DNA from: Thiotrichales bacterium
GTDB lineage: Bacteria > Pseudomonadota > Gammaproteobacteria > Thiomicrospirales > Thiomicrospiraceae
NCBI GenBank assembly: GCA_014763835.1
Contig: JACXUQ010000114.1
Coordinates: 1 to 5,361, forward strand
Length of the DNA stretch: 5,361 nucleotides
Reading direction: 5' to 3'
The notes under the pieces were generated by a model. That model saw only the letters and a program-made list of their open reading frames with translations. It was not told the origin of the DNA and ran no database searches. Made by a program: the position numbers and the translations under genes. Below, piece after piece: positions 1-5,167 of the stretch; the first letter of the stretch is position 1; each line of letters starts with the position of its first letter.

Positions 1-768
1 GCTAGCGAGAGCCAGCGTTTGCGGATCAACCACACGGATATAATCGACCTGATCAAACCCTTCTCGCAACAACTGTTCAGTGGCCGCCTTTTCCAGATCG
101 CTAAAATTGCGGTTACCGGAAGACAAGGCTTGGGCGATATCGTTGAGCACAACATATAATTTAGGCGCGACTTGACGTTGTTGCGCACTCAGGTACTGGT
201 TGCGCGAACTCAATGCCAAACCATCCACATCACGCGCAATCGGCGCGCGGATGAGTGTAATCGGCATGGCCAAATCTTCCACCATGCGCTCAATCACGGC
301 AAACTGCTGAAAATCTTTTTGGCCGAAAATCGCTACGTCCGGCTGCACGATATTAAACAGTTTCGTCACCACCGTGGCGACCCCATCAAAATGCCCCGGG
401 CGGGTCGCCCCTTCGAGCACAGCGGTAATATCTTCCGCCACCACCACGCGGGTCTGGGTTTGCGGGTGCGGATACATTTCCGCCACGGTCGGATAAAACA
501 GCGCATCGGTACTGGCCAAGTGCAGTTTAAGGCAGTCGTCCTCAAAGGTACGCGGATAGCGTTCAAAATCTTCATTGGGGCCAAACTGCAGCGGATTGAC
601 AAAAATGCTGGCAACGACCTTATCGCAGCGTTCGCGCGCCATCTTCACCAGACTCAAATGGCCATCGTGCAAATTCCCCATGGTCGGCACAAAACCGATG
701 CTCAACCCCTGCGCTTTCCAGTCGCCGATCTGTGCTCTTAAGGCCGCAATCTGTTCAAAAATCTGCAT
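1..768 (-). CDS. panC: Pantothenate synthetase (pantoate-beta-alanine ligase), 3' end cut by the window edge
   Basis: This is the cytoplasmic enzyme that joins pantoate and beta-alanine using ATP, via a pantoyl-adenylate, in the last step of pantothenate (coenzyme A precursor) synthesis. The 256 visible codons show the class I nucleotidyl-transferase fold signatures: PTMGNLHDGH at residues 28-37 (HIGH-like, H34 and H37), NPLQFGPNEDFERYPRT at 58-73, RPGHFDGV at 123-130, FGQKDFQQ at 148-155 and DGLALSSRN at 182-190 (KMSKS-like). The family is about 283 residues long in E. coli, so roughly 27 C-terminal residues lie outside the window. The start is firm: an in-frame TAG directly precedes the ATG. 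The ribosome site is weak (GAGTGAG-like). The gene follows panB by 25 nt and is surely co-transcribed with it. Nothing appears broken. Confidence 0.97.
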   Translation of the reverse strand, partial: MQIFEQIAALRAQIGDWKAQGLSIGFVPTMGNLHDGHLSLVKMARERCDKVVASIFVNPLQFGPNEDFERYPRTFEDDCLKLHLASTDALFYPTVAEMYPHPQTQTRVVVAEDITAVLEGATRPGHFDGVATVVTKLFNIVQPDVAIFGQKDFQQFAVIERMVEDLAMPITLIRAPIARDVDGLALSSRNQYLSAQQRQVAPKLYVVLNDIAQALSSGNRNFSDLEKAATEQLLREGFDQVDYIRVVDPQTLALAS

Positions 769-793
769 CTATCACACTCACTCAAAATCGTTA

Positions 794-1585
794 TCAGGCC
801 ATTTCATGCTGGGCTTGGGGAAAATGCCCCTGCTTGACTGCCGCCACATAATCAGCCAAGGCCTGCTGAATCGAACCGCTTTCCTGCAAAAAATTCTGCG
901 CAAATTTGGGCGTCTTGCCCACGGTCAGTCCCAACATGTCGTGCAACACCAACACCTGCCCGGTCGTTTCTTTGCCGGAACCGATACCAATGACCGGTAT
1001 GCTTAAATTCGCCGTTATTTCCGCCGCCAGGGCGCTCGGCACACATTCCAGCACCAGCATCTCGGCACCGGCTGTTTGTAACGCTACCGCTTCTTCCAAC
1101 AATTTTTCCGCAGACGTCTGATCCTTGCCCTGCACTTGATAACCGTATTTCTCGACCGATTGCGGCAATAACCCTAAATGCCCGCAGACCGGCACGCCCA
1201 TCGCCGAAAGCGTTTCGACAATCGCCAATACGCGCTGCCCGCCCTCCAGCTTAACCATATTGGCGCCGCCCTCTTTCATCAACCTGCCGGCCGCATGCAA
1301 TGCGGTGTCCAGAGTCGCATCAGCCATAAACGGCAGATCGGCGATACACCACGCTTTGTGGTTGCCGCGCTGAACCATCTGCGTATGGTAGACCATCTCA
1401 TCCAAAGTGACCGGCAAGGTAGTCGCATGCCCCTGCACCACCATACCGAGCGAGTCGCCCACCAAAATGACATCGACACCGGCTTCGGCAATCCAATGCG
1501 CAAAACTGGCATCATAGGCGGTCAAACAAACCAGCTTCTCGTCCAGCTGCACCATTTTTTTAAGTTGAGAGAGTGTTTTACGCAT
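794..1585 (-). CDS. panB: 3-methyl-2-oxobutanoate hydroxymethyltransferase (ketopantoate hydroxymethyltransferase)
   Basis: PanB transfers a one-carbon unit from 5,10-methylene-tetrahydrofolate to alpha-ketoisovalerate, making ketopantoate, the first committed step toward pantothenate. The 263-residue product matches the usual length (264 in E. coli) and aligns end to end by eye. Visible motifs are LTAYDASFA at 21-29, VGDSLGMVVQGH at 42-53 (metal ligand D44), ADLPFM at 82-87 (D83), ANMVKLEGG at 108-116 (E114), VCGHLGLLPQS at 133-143, LVLECVP at 177-183 (likely catalytic E180), PVIGIGSG near 197 and KFAQNFL near the C-terminus. The reading frame stays open upstream into folK, but homology begins at the ATG at 1585, which has a weak AAGAAG about 9 nt before it. 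It lies 37 nt after folK and 25 nt before panC. Co-location with folK is sensible because the enzyme uses a folate cofactor. Confidence 0.97.
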   Translation of the reverse strand: MRKTLSQLKKMVQLDEKLVCLTAYDASFAHWIAEAGVDVILVGDSLGMVVQGHATTLPVTLDEMVYHTQMVQRGNHKAWCIADLPFMADATLDTALHAAGRLMKEGGANMVKLEGGQRVLAIVETLSAMGVPVCGHLGLLPQSVEKYGYQVQGKDQTSAEKLLEEAVALQTAGAEMLVLECVPSALAAEITANLSIPVIGIGSGKETTGQVLVLHDMLGLTVGKTPKFAQNFLQESGSIQQALADYVAAVKQGHFPQAQHEMA

Positions 1586-1622
1586 CGATAGTGACTTCTT
1601 GTATACGATTGGCAGCGTTTGA

Positions 1623-2129
1623 TTACGCTGATTGATTAGAATCCAAAGCAACCCAAGGGACAACAAAGGTCTGCTCGAGCTGGGCAATTAACGTCTCAAC
1701 GCTCCCCATTCCGGGTATAACCCGGCCTGGTGAGATTTCCGCCAACGGCAACAACACAAAATCCCGCGTCGCCATCTCTTTGTGCGGCACCGTTAATTCG
1801 GCCGTCTGAATAGATTGATCACCATACAGTAAAATATCGAGATCAATAAGACGCTCCCCCCAGTGGCGTTTCTTGATGCGTCCTTGCGACTGTTCAATTT
1901 GCTGTAGGGCTTTGAGTAACGCAACCGGCGACAGATCGGTTTCCAGTAGACAGACCGCATTCATAAAATCGGGTTGATCCTGGGGGCCTTGTGGCTTCGA
2001 GGCGTAAAAACGCGACTGCATCAACAACCGGGTATCGGGCAAAGCGGCCAGGGCTTGCAGCGCATCATTCAATTGCCGCTCAGGGTGATTGAGATTGCTT
2101 CCCAAGCCGATATAGACGCGTTCGGACAC
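1623..2129 (-). CDS. folK: 2-amino-4-hydroxy-6-hydroxymethyldihydropteridine pyrophosphokinase (HPPK), GTG start
   Basis: FolK moves pyrophosphate from ATP to 6-hydroxymethyl-7,8-dihydropterin, the step before dihydropteroate synthase in folate synthesis. The 168-residue product has the HPPK landmarks in order: YIGLGSNL at 6-13, YASKPQGPQDQPDFMNAV at 42-59 and the family signature HWGERLIDLDIL at 89-100, whose D96 and D98 should hold the two magnesium ions. The downstream PHKEMATRDFVLLPLAEI segment is also typical. Family length is about 160 residues. The start is the GTG at 2129, because homology begins with SERVYIGLGSN and AAGGGA lies 6 nt upstream. The frame remains open further upstream, but only inside pcnB. 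It starts 10 nt after the pcnB stop, the same pcnB-folK order as in E. coli, so translational coupling is likely. Confidence 0.97.
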   Translation of the reverse strand: MSERVYIGLGSNLNHPERQLNDALQALAALPDTRLLMQSRFYASKPQGPQDQPDFMNAVCLLETDLSPVALLKALQQIEQSQGRIKKRHWGERLIDLDILLYGDQSIQTAELTVPHKEMATRDFVLLPLAEISPGRVIPGMGSVETLIAQLEQTFVVPWVALDSNQSA

Positions 2130-2135
2130 TGTAGT

Positions 2136-2141
2136 TCCCTT
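2136..2141 (-). promoter_or_regulatory. Ribosome binding site of folK, overlapping the pcnB stop codon
   Basis: The minus strand reads AAGGGA 6 nt before the GTG at 2129. Its first two bases are part of the pcnB TAA stop at 2140-2142. This fixes the non-ATG start of folK and implies that ribosomes finishing pcnB help start folK. Confidence 0.75.
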
Positions 2142-3579
2142 ACTCTTCCGCCTGACCTTTCTGGCTGCGCTTGCGCAGGAAATTACGGTTGCCGGGCTTT
2201 CTACGGCGTTTGGCCGGCTTGCGTTCCACCGCATTGGCAAAGGCGACCTGTTCCACCGGGTCTTTTTCCTGATACTCTGTCCACCAGTCAAACAGTTCGG
2301 CAAACTGCGACTCGCCAGCCGCCACACGCACCCCTAAAAAGTCGTAAGCAGCTCGGAAACGCGGATGTTCCGTCAACTTTTGCGCACGTGCCCCCTGACG
2401 CTTGGGCAAACGGTACTGCAAATTCCAGATGTCACGCATCTGCGCGCTGAAACGTTTGGGAATGGCGGTGGCGCGAACCTGCTGTTCCAACACATCATTG
2501 GCGGCGGCATACAAAGCGTCCTGATGGGTCATACCGTCGTCCAAATGCGCCTCTTTGCGCACCTGCATCGGCTCCCAAAGCATGGCGGAAAACAGGAATG
2601 CCGGATTCACCGACTTGCCTTCCTGGATACGTGCATCGGTGCTTTTCAGGGCTTCAATCACCAGCATGCGCGGAAAACCTTCCGACTCCTGCTCCAAGGT
2701 TTTTTCCGTCAACGGGAAGAGATATTGAAACAGCTCATAGTGGCGCAGCTTTTCAAATACTTCGACACCGACACCGCTATGGAAGAGTTTTAACACCTCT
2801 TCAAACAGACGGGCATTGGAAACGTCTTTTAGCTGCTGACCCAGCGACACAATCGGCGCTTCAGTCGCCGCTTCGATTTTAAAACCGAGCTTGGCGGCAA
2901 AACGGATGGCACGGATAATACGCACCGGATCTTCGCGGTAGCGGGTTTCCGGATCGCCGATTAGACGTAACTGACCGGCTTTGATGTCCGCCATGCCGCC
3001 GACATAGTCGATGACGCTGAAATCGTGGATATTGTAATAAAGCGCATTCACGGTGAAATCGCGACGCCAGACATCCTCATCAATGGTGCCGTAGACATTG
3101 TCGCGCAGCAGGCGGCCGGTATCGTCCACTTCGCGCGCCAACCCGCTGGCCTTGCCGTTGCGGCCAAAGAAATCGCGACGCTGCTCACCCTCTCCATGTC
3201 CACGGAAGGTCGCGACCTCAATCACGGTGCGGCCGTAACGCACATGCGCCAGGCGGAAACGCCGTCCGATCAGCTGGCAGCGGCGTTTGAAGACTTCGCG
3301 AACCTCTTCGGGTTCGGCATTGGTGACCACATCGAAATCTTTGGGCTCCAGTCCTAACAGCAGATCACGCACGCAGCCACCCACCAGATAAGCCTCATAA
3401 CCGGCGCGCTTTAAACTGTACAGCACATCCAGCGCCGCTTTGTCGATTTGACTGCGCGAAATGCCGTGTTCCTTGCGTGAAAAAACCACTGGCTGACCAG
3501 ATGAAGCGGCCGAGGCCGTTTTAGGCGAATTTTTGGGGCTTGTAAAAAAGGAGGTGATTTTACGAATAATGCGTTGCAT
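2140..3579 (-). CDS. pcnB: Poly(A) polymerase I
   Basis: PcnB adds 3' poly(A) tails to RNAs, which promotes their decay by exonucleases; it also affects antisense-controlled plasmid copy number in E. coli. The 479-residue protein has the class II nucleotidyltransferase head: YLVGGCVRDLLLG at 64-76 and the catalytic pair D81/D83 in KDFDVVTNAEP. Next come RRFRLAHVRYG at 107-116, EVATFRGH at 121-128, LLRDNVYGTIDED at 157-169, RRDFTVNALYY at 172-182 and EDPVRIIRAIRFAAKLGF at 216-233. RRFRLAHV and the LLRDN..G.I.ED segment favour PAP I over tRNA CCA-adding enzyme. The C-terminus has DIWNLQYRLPKRQG and HPRFRAAYD, as in E. coli PcnB, then a Lys/Arg-rich tail. The start is the ATG at 3579, with only a poor ribosome site (GGCAC). 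It is the first gene of the operon and has its own promoter at 3616-3643. Confidence 0.97.
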   Translation of the reverse strand: MQRIIRKITSFFTSPKNSPKTASAASSGQPVVFSRKEHGISRSQIDKAALDVLYSLKRAGYEAYLVGGCVRDLLLGLEPKDFDVVTNAEPEEVREVFKRRCQLIGRRFRLAHVRYGRTVIEVATFRGHGEGEQRRDFFGRNGKASGLAREVDDTGRLLRDNVYGTIDEDVWRRDFTVNALYYNIHDFSVIDYVGGMADIKAGQLRLIGDPETRYREDPVRIIRAIRFAAKLGFKIEAATEAPIVSLGQQLKDVSNARLFEEVLKLFHSGVGVEVFEKLRHYELFQYLFPLTEKTLEQESEGFPRMLVIEALKSTDARIQEGKSVNPAFLFSAMLWEPMQVRKEAHLDDGMTHQDALYAAANDVLEQQVRATAIPKRFSAQMRDIWNLQYRLPKRQGARAQKLTEHPRFRAAYDFLGVRVAAGESQFAELFDWWTEYQEKDPVEQVAFANAVERKPAKRRRKPGNRNFLRKRSQKGQAEE

Positions 3580-3615
3580 AGAGTGCCAAAAATGAGGGTC
3601 AGAAAATAAGCCCCC

Positions 3616-3643
3616 ATTTTAGCGGCTTTTTGCCGTAGTTCAA
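3616..3643 (-). promoter_or_regulatory. Sigma70-type promoter of the pcnB-folK-panB-panC operon
   Basis: On the minus strand, TTGAAC (3638-3643; 4 of 6 consensus bases) and TAAAAT (3616-3621; 5 of 6) are separated by 16 nt. Transcription would start near 3609, giving a leader of about 30 nt before the pcnB ATG. The spacer contains a small perfect inverted repeat, CGGC-TTTTT-GCCG at 3623-3635 on the plus strand, which could be an operator or chance. This is the best promoter match in the window, but it was found by eye only. Confidence 0.6.
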
Positions 3644-3672
3644 AGCCTTACCTTGGGTTGACGACTTTCAGA

Positions 3673-3720
3673 CAGGATATTGATAGGATTCGGGTGAGGT
3701 TAAGCAGGATTACAACCCTG
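3673..3720. repeat. Cluster of AGGAT-type direct repeats upstream of the pcnB promoter
   Basis: AGGAT occurs at 3674, 3685 and 3706 on the plus strand, with a related AGGTT at 3697. Spacings of 11 and 21 bp between the perfect copies place them on one helix face. The last copy lies in a near-palindrome at 3705-3720 (CAGGATT-AC-AACCCTG, one mismatched pair). The cluster begins about 30 bp upstream of the -35 box of pcnB. It could bind an activator. Short repeats of this kind also arise by chance. Confidence 0.35.
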
Positions 3721-3758
3721 AACTTGCCGGATGACCCGGCCTGTTCAGATTATTTTTT
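3718..3758 (+). terminator. Hairpin with a T-run on the plus strand, at the end of the unknown minus-strand gene
   Basis: Arms at 3718-3730 and 3736-3748 pair as 6 bp, a 2x2 internal mismatch, then 5 GC-rich bp, around the loop ATGAC. On the plus strand it is followed by ATTATTTTTT, the look of an intrinsic terminator. On the minus strand, where both flanking genes lie, the hairpin is followed by GGTTGTAATCC, a poor tail. It includes the TGA stop of the minus-strand gene at 3745-3747. It may end that gene's transcript in a factor-assisted or inefficient way, or stop plus-strand antisense transcripts. Confidence 0.5.
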
Positions 3759-4413
3759 CGTAAATTTGCGGCTCGCCGACCAGCTCCTTTTCTTTTTCCA
3801 CACAGAGTGACAACAGCTCCTCTAAAAACGAACCAAAGAACGGGCACGACAACTGCTGTTTGGAAATGGCATTTTGGATATCCAGATACGAACCGGTGAG
3901 CGAAAGCGATTCCACCCCGTATTGGCGCAACTTGCGCAGATTCATGTTGAGGTAGCGGTCGAGCTTCTGGGCGCAGCGGGTATTCTCGACACGCTGCAGA
4001 ATACGGCCGATCACCTCCTGTGTTAAGGACCTAAAGCGCATCTCGTTGGCAATCTCAAATACCTCATGATGACAATTGGTCAAGCGGTAGTGCGCGCAAT
4101 GGTCGCTGAAAAACTTCACCGCGATAGTGTATTCGGAGGGAATGCCGTGGGAGTTGTTGGGCGAATACCACTGCACCTCGCCCTTAACCACCGTTTTGAC
4201 CACTACCTTGTCGCCCAGACTCAACATGGTCTTGAGCCCCATTAGCTTGGACAGACGGGTTTCCTCGCGCATAGCCTGCTTAATACCCACCGTTCCCCAG
4301 TCATAGAGTTGCGGATTTTTTTGCTGGTTATAGGCTGCAATCAAATCTTCGCGGTTAACAAACTCCAGATAGTCACCGCTGTCATCATCAAAAACACGAA
4401 AAAGATAAATCAC
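3745..4413 (-). CDS. Uncharacterised 222-residue protein with a Cys/His cluster, GTG start
   Basis: I do not recognise this protein and assign no function. It is soluble-looking, with no signal peptide or membrane segment. The N-terminal third has an acidic patch FDDDSGDYLEF at 8-18 and reads as a small alpha/beta domain. The middle (66-102) is rich in alternating hydrophobic residues and is probably beta strand. A Cys/His cluster follows at 105-116 (H105, C106, H108, C114, H115, H116). The C-terminal half (118-210) looks mainly helical, with further cysteines at 147, 190 and 204. The chosen start is GTG at 4413, because AAGGGA lies 9 nt upstream. A TTG at 4455 in the same frame would add 14 residues but lacks a good ribosome site. 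It stands alone, 165 nt before pcnB and divergent from the methyltransferase gene. Codon use resembles its neighbours, so it appears to be a real native gene. Confidence 0.85.
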   Translation of the reverse strand: MIYLFRVFDDDSGDYLEFVNREDLIAAYNQQKNPQLYDWGTVGIKQAMREETRLSKLMGLKTMLSLGDKVVVKTVVKGEVQWYSPNNSHGIPSEYTIAVKFFSDHCAHYRLTNCHHEVFEIANEMRFRSLTQEVIGRILQRVENTRCAQKLDRYLNMNLRKLRQYGVESLSLTGSYLDIQNAISKQQLSCPFFGSFLEELLSLCVEKEKELVGEPQIYEKII

Positions 4414-4422
4414 TGAAATTAT

Positions 4423-4428
4423 TCCCTT
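4423..4428 (-). promoter_or_regulatory. Ribosome binding site favouring the GTG start of the unknown gene
   Basis: The minus strand reads AAGGGA, 9 nt before GTG at 4413. No comparable site lies before the upstream in-frame TTG at 4455. The same AAGGGA core precedes folK in this window, which supports the choice. Confidence 0.55.
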
Positions 4429-4458
4429 ATTTGCGACGCGTCCATGCAATTTCAATGC

Positions 4459-4488
4459 ATTGTAAATAGCGATATGCCAATAGGGAAA
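4459..4488 (-). promoter_or_regulatory. Candidate promoter of the unknown minus-strand gene
   Basis: TACAAT (4459-4464, 5 of 6 consensus) lies 18 nt after a poor -35, TTTCCC (4483-4488, 3 of 6). The start point would be near 4452, giving a leader of about 39 nt. A 10-bp perfect palindrome CAATGCATTG at 4453-4462 overlaps the -10 box and the start region and could be a repressor site. The -35 is weak, so this is tentative. Confidence 0.3.
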
Positions 4489-4533
4489 TCATCTCTGATA
4501 ATGCCGCGATTACATATTTTTATCCATCACTAC

Positions 4534-4545
4534 CGGATTAATCCG
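4534..4545. promoter_or_regulatory. Perfect 12-bp palindrome in the divergent intergenic region, possible operator
   Basis: CGGATTAATCCG is fully self-complementary and lies between two divergent genes, about 120 bp from the start of the minus-strand gene and 78 bp from that of the plus-strand gene. Its position suits a dimeric regulator of one or both genes. No family can be named from it. Confidence 0.35.
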
Positions 4546-4582
4546 CATTATGTTTGCAAGGTATCTTTGCCGATTTTACAGG

Positions 4583-4588
4583 TATACT
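4583..4588 (+). promoter_or_regulatory. Candidate -10 box of the methyltransferase gene
   Basis: TATACT matches 5 of 6 consensus bases and would start transcription near 4595, about 28 nt before the ATG. No convincing -35 box lies 16-18 nt upstream, so the promoter may be weak or need an activator. Confidence 0.3.
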
Positions 4589-4611
4589 AAAAACACAACT
4601 TCTTATGACAA

Positions 4612-4616
4612 AAGGA
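4612..4616 (+). promoter_or_regulatory. Ribosome binding site fixing the methyltransferase start
   Basis: The sequence around 4612-4616 is purine-rich (AAAAGGAAAAA) with an AAGGA core 6 nt before ATG at 4623. It favours this start over another in-frame ATG at 4605 and the TTG at 4554. Confidence 0.65.
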
Positions 4617-4622
4617 AAAACC

Positions 4623-5069
4623 ATGACTCCGATCAAACATCCGCTTGCTTCGTTTTCACTGGTCGGCCTGCAATTCGGCTTAATTGCTGCCCTCTTACTG
4701 TTACTGCCGCTCAGTCTTCATCCGTTGGTGTTAGGCACACAGGCCGTTGCCATCCTAATCGGCTTATGGGCGGTGCAGGTCATGCATCTGGGGCACTTCA
4801 ACATCATTCCCGATCCGCAACCCGAAATAGAACTGGTCACACACGGCCCCTACCGCTTTATTCGCCACCCCATGTATTTCTCGATTGTGCTGTTCTTCCT
4901 GCCTTTGATTATTGCCAATCCGAATACTTGGTCTCTCGGCCTGTATGCTGGCTTATGGGTCATACTGTTAATCAAACTCAGTTATGAAGAACATCTATTG
5001 CTGGAACTGCTGCCCGAATATGACGATTATCGCCAGAGCAGCAAAAAAATTATCCCTTTCGTTTTCTAA
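4623..5069 (+). CDS. Small integral-membrane methyltransferase, isoprenylcysteine carboxyl methyltransferase (ICMT)/PEMT-like family
   Basis: The 148-residue product looks like the bacterial ICMT-like membrane enzymes, which transfer a methyl group from S-adenosylmethionine; the acceptor cannot be read from sequence. Hydrophobic segments lie at about 12-31, 35-55, 86-99 and 104-119. The family signature is clear: LVTHGPYRFIRHPMY at 71-85 (G75, P76, Y77, R81, H82, P83, Y85), then YEEHLLLELLPEYDDY at 121-136 with the E122-E123 pair thought to contribute to cofactor binding, and a C-terminal KKIIPFVF on the expected cytoplasmic side. The start is ATG at 4623, because AAGGA lies 6 nt upstream; the frame stays open for 23 codons more from a TTG at 4554, which would add an atypical leader. 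It is short but within the range of this family. It is divergent from the unknown gene and upstream of trpS. Confidence 0.88.
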   Translation: MTPIKHPLASFSLVGLQFGLIAALLLLLPLSLHPLVLGTQAVAILIGLWAVQVMHLGHFNIIPDPQPEIELVTHGPYRFIRHPMYFSIVLFFLPLIIANPNTWSLGLYAGLWVILLIKLSYEEHLLLELLPEYDDYRQSSKKIIPFVF

Positions 5070-5082
5070 GCCAATTGCTTGT

Positions 5083-5118
5083 TTCTGCGGCGCTTGTGGC
5101 TAGTCAGCGCCGCCGGAA
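5083..5118 (+). other. GC-rich hairpin between the methyltransferase gene and trpS
   Basis: GCGGCGCT (5087-5094) and AGCGCCGC (5106-5113) are a perfect 8-bp inverted repeat around an 11-nt loop. TTC and GAA at the outer ends (5083-5085, 5116-5118) can extend the stem past a small bulge. No T-run follows on either strand, so it is not a standard intrinsic terminator. It could be a 3' end stabiliser, a factor-dependent stop or part of trpS control. Confidence 0.5.
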
Positions 5119-5129
5119 AATGCGAAAAT
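5101..5129 (+). promoter_or_regulatory. Candidate trpS promoter
   Basis: TAGTCA (5101-5106, 4 of 6) and GAAAAT (5124-5129, 4 of 6, with an extended -10 TG at 5121-5122) are 17 nt apart. Transcription would start near 5136, about 32 nt before the trpS ATG. The -35 box sits partly in the right half of the neighbouring hairpin. The match is weak. Confidence 0.25.
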
Positions 5130-5167
5130 AGTCGCCATTTATTTTGAAGCGAAGCAATAAGAACATC

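Noticed and set aside
172..741. Long plus-strand open frame opposite panC
   Set aside because: It is antisense to a clear panC reading frame, and its product is rich in His/Arg with no family resemblance, as expected of a shadow frame.
1178..1591. Plus-strand open frame opposite panB
   Set aside because: It overlaps the whole conserved core of panB, has no ribosome site and shows no protein-like motif.
1974..2450. Plus-strand open frame across the folK/pcnB junction
   Set aside because: It is antisense to two well-supported genes, and its composition is typical of a shadow.
2365..2793. Plus-strand open frames opposite pcnB (also 2598-2882 and 3025-3357)
   Set aside because: All lie antisense to conserved pcnB codons, with no independent support.
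3569..3595. Eight-codon plus-strand frame after an ideal AAGGAGGTGAT at 3548-3558
   Set aside because: The core GGAGG is 14 nt from the ATG, too far for good initiation, there is no promoter, and the stretch is pcnB coding sequence on the other strand.
4414..4455. N-terminal extension of the unknown gene from TTG at 4455
   Set aside because: There is no ribosome site before the TTG, while AAGGGA sits inside this stretch at the right distance from GTG at 4413. The extension would also cover the candidate -10 region.
4554..4622. N-terminal extension of the methyltransferase from TTG at 4554 or ATG at 4605
   Set aside because: The best ribosome site points to ATG at 4623, and the extension would overlap the candidate -10 box and add residues atypical of the family.
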